From positions 785,001-849,000 of the forward strand of contig BSBM01001937.1 in assembly GCA_027924585.1 (NCBI GenBank): a stretch of DNA of 64,000 nt, written 5' to 3'. Each line of letters starts with the position of its first letter. Positions within the stretch are counted from its first letter, which is position 1. Made by a program: the position numbers and the translations under genes. The notes below the pieces were generated by a model that saw nothing but the letters and a program-made list of their open reading frames with translations, made no database searches and was not told the origin of the DNA. Origin of the DNA: Larix kaempferi. Taxonomy: Eukaryota > Streptophyta > Pinopsida > Pinales > Pinaceae. Below are positions 34,126-46,234 of this stretch, piece by piece.

Positions 34126-36421
34126 TGTAATGTACCCAATTAAAAATTTATACACATTAAATCCCACTTTTCAGTAGAGAGTAAATTTACTCTTAAATTT
34201 CTTCAACAACAATGGTTTTATGTGTTCACTGAAATATGAATAATATGCTGCATCCCATGATGTAGACTTTCAAACCACTATTAGATGGCCATTCAAGTCT
34301 GATATATGACCATTGTAATATTCACAATCCAAAATCAAAGCTATCAACCCCAATGCAACCCCAGAGAATCACTAGATTCAAAACTAGAAACACTAGTTCA
34401 AATCTAACCACACAAAACACTCGATTTCCAACTCATCGAAAACACCTCCTAACAGACTCAAATTTGACCCAAAAAGATTCATATGCACCCAATAACTCCT
34501 AATCTAACCACTAACAGAATTTAGAGGAATTTTATTATAGTTTCGAATCCTATAACTCAGACTACTCAGACATTTCTAACCGAGGGTGCGCAAGCATAAA
34601 TATCCAGTTTAAATGACCTGTAAAATGATCATAAATTGGGCATACAGAAACATTTTTGGATGAAATAAAAAATGTTTCTTATTGTAAATGACAATCCCAA
34701 TGCAATAGAATAAGTATCACAACCCAGAAACACTCATAAATAGTCGAACTAGAAGATGAATTTCGATCCCCTTAACACCAATACCAGATTGAGAACACCC
34801 ACAACTATAGAACTTCCAAACACATCCCAAATGTTACCAAACACACTCAAATAAATACAAATGGATTATTAACAGACATGAAGGAATCGCATGGAATATT
34901 TACACATAGGACATTAAGATTACATCATTACATTGAAATATCTTCTCATAAATTAACCATTTACTCATAGATCAACTTGTGCTTGAACATTGAACAATAT
35001 ATGGAGAAAAACACTAAATTTTTTATTATAAGTGGGACATTATCAAAGAGTACATCAATGGCTTCTACATCAGCTCAAAAAATAGAGAAATATATGCTAC
35101 AAAGAGAGTATATGGCTGCTACAAAACCATAGAGAAAAGAGGGAGAGTTATTGCTCCAAATGAGTGATCTCCTTCCACTAGTGTAGCCTCCACAAGCAAT
35201 ATTTTCAGCCCAACTTGCATATCTTCCAGATATAGTGTTCCCTCAATAAAAAATGAGTGATATACAACCATTAAATCAGTCTTCATGATATTTTTACATC
35301 CACAAGTGAGCCCTCCTCAAGCAGAAACAACCACAAACACTGCACTCTCGGAAACACCACAAATCCACACTGCTACTAAATCGAAATAAAACACACCAAA
35401 ATGAAATCAAATCATCTACTAAACATGGAAATGAACATCTGCAGTAAAATCTATAGAGAAATATCAAGGTGACTTCTCCTCTCAATAATTATCTACAATG
35501 AAGCTCAATGAAGAGATCTAGGTGATCTCCTCCTCTCTACTAGCTATGGTGGAATCTTTTACCACCGAAACCAATTTAAATTTGCAATGGTAAAATATCC
35601 CAAGCTTGATTATCCACAAGATATATCCTATTCAAAATAAAATAAAAATGTGCAAAATCCATTTTGGAAGATGCCCGCAACCTTTTTATAGACTCCATTG
35701 AGCCCTTTCCCCTTGTTCTAGAATTCTCTCACAAAATATTGATAAAATATTAATAAATGTTATTTTCATGAGAGAATGATACCTTGGAACTCATTTAATT
35801 CTTCTCTAATGTTATTTGACCAAATAATACCTTCATATTCCTTAGCAATTCAAATTATAGAGGCTTAGCTTTATTTTGGGGGAGTTACACTATCATGTGG
35901 GCACACTCTATCGTCTAGCACCCTCCTTAGCTAAATTTAGGACCTGTAACATGTCATAAGATGTCATACGTTGTCATCAGGAATCATATGGCCTGATTCT
36001 TTTCATAAGCTATCATAAGATTCCTTTCGGTAGTTACACTTCCACAAGTGCGCACTTACTAGCTATTTTTAGCCCGAGTCAACATTCACGTGAGTTTTGG
36101 GAGTTACTCTTCCACAAGTGCGCCCTTCTTTTGTTATTCTTATCCCACAGAGTTACATGTCATGAGATTCCTTCATTATGACCCTCCGTCCTCCTTGGAT
36201 GGGGAATTTACACCTCACATGGGGCCCAATTCACCCTCCTATGCTAACTCATTGTCCAATTTATCTAATGTTGCATTATTTACAAATTTTGGACATCACA
36301 CTTTACAAATTCATGACACATATTACTATGTTAATAATTTATCATGAAATTTACCAAGTGACTTAGTTCATGCATCCCCCTAGTCTAATAGAGGTCATAG
36401 TAAAATTTTGGGGACATGACA
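34126..36421 (-). mobile_element. Gypsy 3' LTR of a partial element
   Basis: A 2296-bp segment starts TGTAATGTACCC and ends GGGGACATGACA, an imperfect inverted terminal pair. Its right end runs into gtccccttggccc, then aagattgcttgtcctcaagc, the same purine-tract/coding junction as in the Gypsy element at 6408. It is therefore the 3' LTR of a minus-strand relative. The partner LTR is absent and no target duplication is found: left flank GGGAG, and the right side is truncated coding sequence. Confidence 0.75.
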
Positions 36422-36591
36422 GTCCCCTTGGCCCAAGATTGCTTGTCCTCAAGCAATTTAAAACTGGGTGTGATAGTTCCTGTGCTTCTTCCCCAACTTG
36501 TGCTCATTAATTTTTCATACTCCTTCCTTAGTGTTGAATGTTGATAAGGATTCAATTTGAAATGGATCAAATCATCAACTCTACATCCCAC
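36422..36591 (-). pseudogene. Gypsy pol C-terminal scrap
   Basis: On the minus strand this reads CRVDDLIHFKLNPYQHSTL, matching the integrase C-terminal DLVYLRLQPYKQTSL region of the other Gypsy copy. It then skips directly to FKLLEDKQSWAKGTVMSP, the pol C-terminus. The chromodomain region between is deleted. The fragment ends abruptly at ~36598, where array text begins. Confidence 0.75.
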
Positions 36592-36599
36592 AAACTAAA

Positions 36600-38452
36600 C
36601 CACACTAAAGCCTTATGGGTGATCCATGTTGGGTAGTTCCTCCTAAAGACATTCACATTCCCAACCAGAGTCCAAATCTCCCTTACATAGTTAATGTGTG
36701 GTAGTTGGGGACATCTTCCATGACCATAAAGCCAAATAATCATAATTTATGGCCCTAAGTCATTGATTTTATCCCCTAACATTATGAAAGAAATGATATA
36801 TGTCTATGGTTCACAATACCTCCTAATGGCGCTGATGTATGTTTAGTTGGAGTGAAAATATCCCTTATAGATTCCATTTGTCATGGTTTGAGAACTCACT
36901 CATAGATGGTGATATAGAGAAACGTGATATAGGTACTAATTCACTTGTTTTAATTCTTTTCCCATTGTAAAGGCACACATATCGATATATGGTGCCAAAT
37001 ACCTCCTAACAAAGATCATATTCCCAGTGGGAGACCAAATATACTCTAGAGTGGTCATGTGTGTTTACTTGAGGCCTTGTTTATGGAAACCAAGACCTAA
37101 AAGACTCATTCAAGGCCCTGAAGGCCTAATTTCATCCCCTGACCATTGTCATGGCTATGATTCATGATTTTAGTGCACAATACCTCTTAAAGATTCTCAT
37201 ATTTTCGCATAGAGATAAAAGACAACCTATATAGGTGTATGTGGTGTGCAATATTTCCTAACACTCATATGCATAGTTGGATTCCAAAGATACACTATAT
37301 AGGTTATGAGTAGTGTTTGAAAGCTTCTTCCATAGCCATCGAGCTTGAGAAGCATCATTCATGACCCAAATCCCTTTATTTCATCCCTTGATATTATGAA
37401 GGCATTGTTACATATCTTTGGTGTGTAAAACATCATACTAGAGCTCATGTAATTTCAACTGTAAAAAATCCATTATATTCAGCATGTGTGGTGGTTTCAG
37501 GACATGGGGGATTCACTTGAAAACCAATATCATAGCGTGTGGGTTCATATTGGGAATTAAAAAATATTTAAAATTAAGTTCAATATATTAGATTGTAATA
37601 AGGAGGTTAGGGGGAGTTTTAAAATAAACTAGGTGTATAAGCATGTTGTGGGTTTAACTAGCCAACCATTTTTTTCTTGGGGAGTGGTGGGGAGGGAAGT
37701 TGTGGGGGGCATGAGATGTGTGGGAGGAGACTTTGTAATGCAAATAAAAATTTCTTTATGATTTTTTTATGGAAGCGAATAAAACACAAAGGATAATGGA
37801 TATAAAAATCTAATCATTGTAGCTTATATAAATTCTCAATAAACTGTAAAAATCTCTAAATAAGAAATAAAAATTACTACATATTTCTTAATATAATTAT
37901 ATAAATTTGAAAGCATCTTTTGATTTATAAGAAATAGGTTTAGTGCTCCATTATCCTTTTGGATTTTTACTGCATCTTGAATTTTTCAACATGTTTTCTT
38001 CATAAACTTCTTGTTGGTTTGCTTCCCTGAAGATGAGTAGGGTTCCTGCTTGAAACGTCGGTTTCAAATTCGAGACGCAGTAAAAAACCAAAAGGATAAT
38101 GGATAATTTAGATAGTTGTGAAATCCTGAATTACCTTATGTTTAGTGCTTTTGACTAAAAGCTTAAGTATCATATGATAAAAACAATTTTACAAAGTAGA
38201 TGTTAGTTAAATATGTAAAATATTCAGACTAATATGCTAGGTGTAGAATAATAAGAGGGTATAATTTATTTTTGCAAAACAAAATACATACAATATTTGG
38301 AAAAAATAAGGGTTTATTTTATTTGGAAACATGTACTGGGAGGGGCTATTAACATTTACATATTCGGAGGTAGGAAACAAAAATATGGATATTCTTTAAT
38401 ACTCCATGAATCCATATGATATGCCATAGGTTTTTTGAATGAATCTACTGAT
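36600..38452. repeat. Tandem array copy D
   Basis: It aligns with array A from about 3275 onward (agccttatgggtgatccatg) and then with the longer tail of copy C (agaaat, gcttaagtatcatatgat, ccatatgatatgccatagg). It overlaps in content with copy F, so the Gypsy fragment is not a simple insertion between F and D. It is interrupted by the 193-bp insertion at 37947. Confidence 0.65.
37947..38139. mobile_element. 193-bp insertion with inverted arms and a hammerhead-like core
   Basis: The 9-base target duplication gtttagtgc lies at 37938-37946 and 38140-38148; array C shows the empty site at about 26370 (gtttgatgc). Inverted arms at 37947-37973 and 38077-38103 (tccattatccttttgg onward) match with one mismatch and extend imperfectly inward. 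The right arm is followed by 36 more bases before the target repeat, so the ends are not symmetrical. Between the arms, 38027-38061 reads CTGAAGATG, a 6-bp helix (AGTAGG/CCTGCT), then GAAACGTCGG. The class is unknown to me; a Penelope-like or other structure-bearing short element is possible. Confidence 0.7.
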
Positions 38453-39917
38453 GGGCTTAATTAATCAACAATCAATACTGTATCCTGTCAGGACAAGACA
38501 CCAACAAAGGTGTTGTATCTGAACCTTCCCTTTAATCATCAACATAGGGATTCGTACAAACTTATGAGGGTCCTGCACAATGTGCACAACTACAAAGCAA
38601 CTTCTAACAATGCCTAGTATTATTCTAAAGCAGGAAAAATGCAGATAAAAAACAAAAGAGAATTTTGATCTATGACTTAGGGGTTGCAAGGGACATGGAT
38701 CCCATTATCTAGTTAGGTACCAATCCCTTTATCAATGGTTTATGAACTAGTTTCGGGATGATCTCCTCACCAAGCTTTAGAAAATACTTTTGAGGAGTGA
38801 GTCGTGATCTACCTTCTCATTTACACATTAATTCTAGGAATTTTAGGTGACATCAAGATCTAAGTGAGTAATTAAGCAAACTTGGAAATATGATGTTTAT
38901 TCAAACTCATATAATCAAATACCATGTCTCATAAAATAAATGATGTACTGACAAATTTCATAAATAATAAAATGCATTCAAACTGAATTCAAATTGCATA
39001 AATAATCTATTTAGCGCTACTCTGTCAACATATTGTAAATTGGCTACAAACTGTAATGAATCTACACTGTTGTATTTTTAACCTATCTCATTCATTCAAA
39101 AGAAAATTAATCTAATCTAAATCACATGCCCCTGTTATTTCCTATGGATGAGCCCTTACCCATGGAAACATAGGAACACTAATTTACTCAATAAGATAAG
39201 ATGAAAGAAATCTTCATTAGTACTTAAAAATCACTGCTAAACATAATAAGTCTCAAAAAATTTATGATGCTCCTCAAATGATGAAAATATAACTGTGCGT
39301 ATACAAAATTAGGCCTGCTTTGTGATCCAGGCGATGTCTCTTTAAATAGACCTATTCTAATAATATGAACTACTAGTATTTAAATTGTAACTACTTGTGG
39401 CGCTTTATGGAGGATGGCGCATACTGGGAGTCCAACTAAGCTCAGTCTAGTCCTCCGGGACTAGGCCTCAATCAGATTTGTCTTTAGAATCGTCGAACAC
39501 TGGAGTTGTTCTTAGTAACTGCATCTTCTCTTTTGGATCTCACTTGTCCTGTGCACTAGTCTTTCACATTCCTTAAAACTACGCCAACTAACTGAAGTAA
39601 AACTTATCTTCTTTCATGCTCTTCTAGCAAAACTAGGTCAATGTCTTTGTTCTAAACTCGTGTCAAAAAGGGTGTTGCTAACAACCAATCATATTAGTGT
39701 CATATGCTTACTTTTAAGCTAGAAAGGAAGACTACATCATCCAAAATATGTAAATTGAAATCTTCTATAAATCTAACTAGGATGCATTCATATTTTACCA
39801 ACTTGATACCATAATACCTTCTTTCTGAACCAATATGATTGATTGAGAAAAGGATTTAGATGCTTTTTCTTACCTATAAATGGGGGCCATCATCTACTAT
39901 GTACCTTAATAGCATAA
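38453..39917. other. Unassigned sequence
   Basis: No coding region, hairpin or LTR recognised. The text is AT-rich with a locally G/C-richer stretch near 39390-39550. Confidence 0.45.
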
Positions 39918-40350
39918 TTGAAAATTCATAGCATAAATTACAACATAAAGCAAGATTTCAATATGAAAAGACATAATCACCACAACAACAGACAATTGTA
40001 GATAACCAAATATCACAACAACAATATCTCGACTAGTGAATTAACTTTCACTTGTCTCTTCGATGGGAAACCTCCAAATGATGCCAAGCTGCAATTACAA
40101 AATAATTTGCATGAAATATTGTTTCATTTCTTCTACTCCTATGTATATTTTCTAGTGAAGGAACTTTCTAGTAGGCAAAACCTTCTAGTAAGCATTGTTA
40201 ATGAAAGAAAATTCTAGTTGGGGGAACCTTCTAGTAAGTCTTCTTACAAATATTGCTTTCACACTATAGGGAATTTTTAATAGGTGGAACCTTCTAGTAA
40301 GTCATTTTACAAATATTGATGTTGGGCTATATCTACTTTATTTGCCTTAT
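39918..40350. repeat. Long direct repeat, copy 1
   Basis: It is repeated at 40977-41413 in the same order: gaaaattcatagcataaa, aatatctc, cacttg.ctcttcga.ggg, then several gaaccttctagtaagtctt sub-repeats about 70 bp apart. Divergence is moderate. Copy 1 ends at tgccttat, where CACTACAAGG begins; copy 2 runs on as ggccttatttaataaagatgg. It could be a pair of decayed LTRs, but I find no primer site. Confidence 0.6.
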
Positions 40351-40702
40351 CACTACAAGGAAAAGACCATGTAGTGGAGGTTTTTGTGGATTTTCCTCTA
40401 AAAATATGCCAAATATCAATTTATAGCGGAGGTGAGTCTCGAGAGGTTTAGACGATGTTTTTTTTTCTAGTCCGTTTGTATACAAAAAACACATAGGTGC
40501 GTATAAGAAAAAGATGTATTGGTCTAACATAAATCACGTGGCACGGTGGCCACAAACAACAATAAGTGAAAAAAAACTAAATTTTTTTAGCTGGTGCATT
40601 TAAAAAACTAAAGTGCACTTGTCATTGTACATAAACACACCAGAGTGGTATACATCTAGAAGCACCTCTTTAGAGTTAAAAAATTCAAAATTAAAAACTG
40701 TG

Positions 40703-40704
<2 letters not shown>

Positions 40705-40744
<40 letters not shown>
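40705..40744. repeat. (AT)n microsatellite
   Basis: About twenty uninterrupted AT units. Confidence 0.95.
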
Positions 40745-40748
<4 letters not shown>

Positions 40749-40976
40749 TGCGGTGCGATTGTGCTAGAAAATAGAGCCTGTGCATTTTTGTATCGAGTGC
40801 ACTGCAATAGGGTTAAATAAAAAATTATCGAAATAAAAAAACCAGCACACTATTTTTTATTTTTAATTCCCATTGTCGGTGTAGTTGTTCTAGATAAACG
40901 CCCCTTTGCTCTATAGATTCAGGAGAACCACTCTAGGGTTAATTTGTTTTGAAAACCCACGGATTTTATTAATTTT

Positions 40977-41413
40977 ATTGAAAATTCATAGCATAAAAAA
41001 AAACAAAGCAATATTTCTGGATGAAAAGATAGAATTACCACAACAATATACATTTGTAGATAATAAAATATCGCAATAGCAATATCTCCATTGATGAATG
41101 TAACATTCACTTGCCTCTTCGAGGGGAAACCTCCAAATGAATCCAAACTCCAATTACAAAATATTTTGCAAGACATATTGTTTCATTGCTTCTAGTCCTA
41201 TGTATATTTTCTAGTGAATTAACTTTCTAGTAGGAAGAACCTTCTATTAAGCATTGTTAGTGAAGTAAATTTCTAGTTGGTGGAACCTTCTAGTAAGTCT
41301 TCATACAAATATTGCTTTCACACTATAGTGAATTTCTAATAGTTGGAACCTTCTAGTAAGTCTTTTTGAAAATATTGATTTAACACTACATCTAATTTAT
41401 TGGCCTTATTTAA
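40977..41413. repeat. Long direct repeat, copy 2
   Basis: Second copy of 39918-40350, starting gaaaattcatagcataaa and retaining the gaaccttctagtaagtctt sub-repeats. Confidence 0.6.
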
Positions 41414-41479
41414 TAAAGATGGACTCAATACATAATAACCTATCTATTAAGGGAGCTATGGTAGGACCCTAAGATGCCT

Positions 41480-42420
41480 CCCCCCCACTTAAAAAGCAAC
41501 ATTGTCCTCAAGGTTGGAGATATGGAAATTGTTGAAGTATATGTGCTAGTTCCCATGTAGAATCCTCATGATGGGTATCTTTCCACTACATCAATATATC
41601 ATGGATGGTGTGATGGTGGAGAAGGCACTTCCTCTTTTTTTGGACGACCTCGAGCTGCATGCAATTGGAACCTTGTTCATCTAATTTTGGAAGGCTATTT
41701 CAAATAATAAAGTGATGGAAAACCACTTACTTCAAGAAAGAGACATGAAAGATGGGATGAATTTTGGAGTGGATAGGTAGTGCCATTTTCTAATCCATGG
41801 GGCTCACACATTTTAGGATCCTATAATATGCATAAAATTTGGAGATAAGATTATGTCGGTAGTTGAAATTAAGAGAGATCTACTGATAGGGTTATAAGTG
41901 AAGAAACACATGCTCTGCTTTTGTAAAATACTATTTAGAATGATGTTGGTCATCATTTTGCTTCATGTAATTATGATTCATTACCATATTGTGCTTGAGA
42001 GTGTGGAGAATGTCAGCATGAGATGTGAGTGTATTGTTAACTTTCTATACCCTAGATATACCTGGTAAGTAGGATAGTACCGAGGTGTGATTTGTTCCAT
42101 AGGAAACTTCAAAGGGAGCCATTAGAGTGGTAGTGTGATAAGTTGTATTATAGAAGCATTTTGTTAAAGGTAACCACTAATCCAATTGGGATTTATACTC
42201 TTCAGTAAAGCACCCCAAATATGATTTGGAAAACACTTATTGAAAACTTCAATTTGACCATCATTTTGGAGGTTATTGGAAGTGTTGAGATGTGGTTGAT
42301 ATTCACTTGAGTTCCTTGGAGATGAGACAATTCAGTTGAGATGTGATGCTTAATTTTGTGACCTTCACAATCAATGAAACTCTGGCGACTATCCTTAAAG
42401 GCTTGTAACATTTTTTTTCA
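41480..42420 (-). pseudogene. Gypsy integrase C-terminal remnant
   Basis: Translated in broken minus-strand frames, the segment reads in order: an integrase-core tail reminiscent of the STYHPQTDGQTEVVN region, a CFYNTTYHTTTLMAPFEVSYG-like stretch near 42090-42170, and SKIHPIFHVSFLK near 41725-41765 (compare KIHNVFHVSCLKKAL in the copy at 6408). A gcaacattgtcctcaaggtt stretch next to a C-run at 41484 looks like the pol end and purine tract. Several frameshifts make it a dead relic. The flanking LTR is not identified. Confidence 0.65.
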
Positions 42421-42524
42421 AATTGAATATAAATGGTGATGGTCCTTTATCGTGCATGGTTAAAGTTTTTCAAATTGACAAAAACAATGAAATAATGGCT
42501 ACAATCCATTATATACTATAGATA

Positions 42525-43075
42525 ATAATGTTTAGAGTTACCAAAAATATTGATGGCCCCCAAAGTACAGCCACCATATATGTAACAATAGTGAGGGTCA
42601 TTAAAGGCTCGTCACCACGAGTCACTATTTTTCATGGGAAATAATGACCGCCATTGACCATCCCCATATATGCATCAATAGTGAGGGCCATGAATGTTTT
42701 GTCACCAATGAAACACTATTGTTCATAGGAAATGGAAATGATAATTGATCATCATCATATATACATCAATAGTGAGGGTCATTAAAGACATGTCACTATT
42801 ATTTATAGGAATTAGCAATGGTCATCGACCATCACTAATAATGATTTCTGATGATGGACCTAGACCGTCTCCATATACCCTTTACTTTTGGCTACGTTGC
42901 CTTTGGTGACATTGAACATCATAATATATGCATCAATAGTGCTCAGGTCATTAAGGACATGTCACTTTTGTTCATAGAAATTGGCCACAGTCACTGACCA
43001 TTAAACATTATGATTATTGGTGATGGACCTAGCTCGTCTCCATATCTCCTTTACTTTTGGTTACATTGCCTTTTG
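42525..43075. repeat. Imperfect tandem repeats around catcaatagtgagggtca
   Basis: Units of roughly 110-120 bp recur with catcaatagtgagggtcatta, a catgtcacta stretch, gttcatagga and gaccatca in order. A longer block (tgatggacctag.tcgtctcc to gttacattgcc) appears twice, near 42850 and 43022. Such arrays occur near CACTA ends, which is why the element at 40351 was considered. Confidence 0.6.
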
Positions 43076-43174
43076 TGATGTCCAGTTTTTTTGTGATGAA
43101 GGCCCTTTTGATTGTCGTTAATGAGGTTATGGTGATTGTTTTGCCCCTCAACAATGGAATTTTTTCTTGTAGTG

Positions 43175-44085
43175 GAACATACCCCTTTCTCTAATAATCC
43201 TATCATAAATGTGTGGTACAACAACCTCAATCCTAACCTCTCACAATTGGAGCGATTGTCAAGGAGCGCAGCTAGGATGGATGTCAAATAAAGTGCCCTT
43301 GGCATCCTTTTCTTGTGTTGTGGATTTCAAAGCGTCCTATTTTTTAGGACCCAATACTTGGTCTCTCCTCCTCTGGAAATTAATCTGCGATATGGTGCTA
43401 AGTGGCCCCTCCATCTGGTGGACCTCCAACAACCCATCAACTTCATCAATCATCATGGTCACGGATCTTCTAGATGGACTATCAAGTGGAATGGCCCATA
43501 ATTGCATGAAAAACCAATCACGCTATGATGTGATCTCCTCAATCATTATCCACATGATATCATCCTATCAAGGAAGTTTAGAAGTAGGATCAACACCTGA
43601 CAGACAAATAAAAAAAAAAGACATCAGGGAAATTACATGTGTAACAAATTAAAGATATTGGTAATTAAATATACTACTATGAATACAAAATAAAGATACT
43701 AATAGTTGAAAAAGGAATAAATATTCAAATTTAATGTAGCTACATGATGATAAAACTCCTTGCTATGGTCCAAGGAGGTCAATATATGATGTGAGACACT
43801 GGCCATCATGTGAGACAATGGACATCATGCTTCCTAGCAGGAGGGGTACCTATGAAAGTAGAAACAAACATTCATTAATAATTACATTTACATGTATACA
43901 ATAATTTACTTCTATATCTAACTCAATAAAAACAAAACTATATGTAAATAGTTCACATACGAGTCCTCTCAAGATGTGGAGGGGGTGCCGCAGCACCAGA
44001 TCGTCTTGATGAATGAGACTAGCGGATGGAATAACCCCGCTCTAGAGAATGATCTACATGAAACAATGAAGATAAATAATATATG
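43175..44085. other. Unassigned sequence with one unrecognised ORF
   Basis: A 147-codon plus-strand frame at 43209-43652 is open but shows no domain, signal peptide or family motif that I know. Its codon use looks no different from its surroundings. I treat it as a chance frame. The rest is AT-rich with no feature. Confidence 0.45.
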
Positions 44086-44420
44086 TCATGCTTTAAATAC
44101 AATGACAAGGACGAAAATGATGATGATGATATGGTGATGATGACAAGGATGACAAGGATGATGATGCAAATGATTAGGATGGTGTCAGTACATGACACTT
44201 TTGTCATCAAGATGAAGATAATCATGATGATGATGGTGGTGGTGGTGATGATGATGAGGGTGATGTTGAATATGACGAGGATGAGGGTGCTGATGACTAT
44301 GATGTTGATTATCATGTCAATGGCGATGATGTGTCCATATCATTATTGTTATGATGATGATGATGAATATGATGATGGAAATGACCATGGTGATGATGAT
44401 GAACAATGATGGCGATGTGT
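44086..44420. repeat. GAT/ATG-rich low-complexity tract
   Basis: Imperfect gatgatgat, gacaaggat and atgatggtggt runs dominate the tract. The apparent methionine- and aspartate-rich frames in it are a product of the simple repeat. Confidence 0.85.
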
Positions 44421-46054
44421 GACACATTGTTACTTGGTATCACACACTAGAAATTTAGGGAATTAAAAGTTAAGTTACAAACCCCATAGTCTCTAATGTT
44501 AGCAAAAAAAAAATACTTAATTCTATTTGAATATAAATAAAAATCAAGGATGCAATGCATGTGATGCTACATATCCTTATATATGTGAACAGGTAATACT
44601 TACTAAGCATTTGAAAGGAGACTTAAGTGACACTTCCTCAATTTGTTGGTGTTTTTAATGGAGAACTAATGGATGCCTGGATTACAACATTTTCCTCCTA
44701 TTTCACAAACCAATCAAATCTATTAAAATGGGATGAAATCACTTCAATATCCTATCATTTGAGTGGTTGAATGCATTAAATCCTCATTTGCGTCACAAAA
44801 ATGTCCTACCACATTTTCTCTTAGCCCCTATATTTGTGATCAAGTGTTATAGGATCTTCATTGTATAGACTTGATATTAGATAGCATGAATGATTCACCC
44901 AATATGGCCCTCATGTGGAATAATGCATGCTCTCTAAGGATAATCACACCTACCACTTTTAGTCCTCCATTACTATCATGGTCAAACCCCTCTCTACCAA
45001 TGATGTGGTGAGTTAGGTCACCCCAATAAATATGACATGGTTATATCATTATGAAGCAAAACCCGATCAACCTTTTTCACCCAAATCCATGTTCTCTTTT
45101 TGACTCAGTCTATTGAGATTTTTTCCAAACCTCGAGTTTTTTCCCCTTTCCCACCAGATTTAACATGATATTGATCTAGTCCTTACAGCAGCCTCCCTTC
45201 CCACTACTAATGTCATTCAAGGGGTGCTCTTACTATGGCCTCCAATGTTTCACAGTGATTAGTTAAAAAATGTGTCACCTCATAGTCATTCCAAATTGGC
45301 ATTTCCAGTAACTTAAAGACTACAATGATGAAAGACTAAAAGAGGACAAGGTCAGGGCTCCAAAAAGAAGTTATCATAGAAAAAGAAATACCTAGTTTGC
45401 AAGTTGAAAAACACTTATGGCTCTAGAAAGACATTTATAGAAAGGATAAAATTGAAAGTTTGAACATACCCATGCATTCTCTTCTACAATAATTAATGAT
45501 ATAAAGGTTCTAACAAAAATCTACCTATAAATGGATTTTCCCACCAATATATGTTATTGATTATATACTTAACATGGAAGCACCTAGATCCCTAACCTTA
45601 TGACTCTAGACATATTCAATGAGATTAGTTAATGATGAAAATTGTGTAAACAAATTGAACTATATTTGAAATTTGGTTTCTATCTCTAGGACCTATTTGT
45701 TGCATCCATTAGCAAATAATATTAGCATGCCAATCATGGTTGTACTTTTAATATAGAGATGGTTGTACATCTCTAAGCTAATGCACATGATGGTGTACAA
45801 AGACGCATAGGCGATCATCATTCCAACCTATGGGACGATGATTTAATACAATCTCTATCATCACCTTATGGGGTAATTAGGTCTTCATTTTCATTTTATT
45901 CTGCATTTTGCTTCCTACAATCCTTCAAAATCAATGGAGTAGTTTCCTCTGGCGTTGTAATTTGAATGTGTTCACGTTTGGAATAGTTTTCCCTTGGTCT
46001 TTTAAAGAGCACTGGACTGCACAGCATAAAATAGGATTGCATATTTTTGTTGAG
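44421..46054. other. Unassigned sequence upstream of the terpene synthase relic
   Basis: No gene recognised. The frame open from 45908 to 46054 runs in front of the exon below but shows no terpene synthase similarity, so I read it as intron or flanking DNA. Confidence 0.45.
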
Positions 46055-46234
46055 GCATATTCGTACGTTGAACGTGCTAAGACACTTATTGCGGAAATAA
46101 AGGAGATTTTCAACTCACATTCAATGGCACATGGAGAATCGATCAGTCCACTCAATGATCTCCTTCAACGTCTGTGGATGGTCGATAAAGTTAAACGTTT
46201 GGGGATTGAGAGACATTTCGAAAATGAGATAAAC
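46055..46234 (+). pseudogene. Orphan terpene synthase (TPS-d-like) exon
   Basis: Sixty residues match the N-terminal domain of conifer mono-/sesquiterpene synthases: [18 protein letters not shown], then [20 protein letters not shown] and [13 protein letters not shown]. The next expected family text, ALDYVYxYW, would follow directly. The segment starts after a T-rich stretch ending TTGAG (possible acceptor at 46054) and ends at AAC|GTTTCC (possible donor). It is open, but no other terpene synthase exon is recognisable for kilobases either side; the RR motif, DDxxD and C-terminal domain are all absent. An isolated pseudogene fragment is most likely. A functional gene with giant introns running out of reach cannot be wholly excluded. 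Confidence 0.8.

Larger units (their letters stand above)
40351..43174. mobile_element. Possible CACTA-like DNA transposon or unrelated paired ends
   Basis: CACTACAAGGAAAA at 40351 and the inverted TTTTTTCTTGTAGTG ending at 43174 match the classic plant CACTA/En-Spm terminus. Sub-terminal repeats are present on the right (42525-43075). However, the expected 3-bp target duplication is absent (tat versus gaa), no transposase is seen, and the interval contains a Gypsy remnant and the second copy of a direct repeat. A real but heavily altered element, or two separate ends, are both possible. Confidence 0.35.

Noticed and set aside
39918-41413. Direct repeat pair considered as LTRs of one element
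   Set aside because: No TG...CA ends, primer site, purine tract or target duplication could be located, and only ~630 bp separates the copies.
43209-43652. 147-codon open frame
   Set aside because: No domain, no conserved copy and no supporting splice or promoter signal; kept only as a note in the surrounding region.
44083-44409. Open frame encoding a methionine/aspartate-rich protein
   Set aside because: It is the translation of an imperfect GAT/ATG simple repeat.
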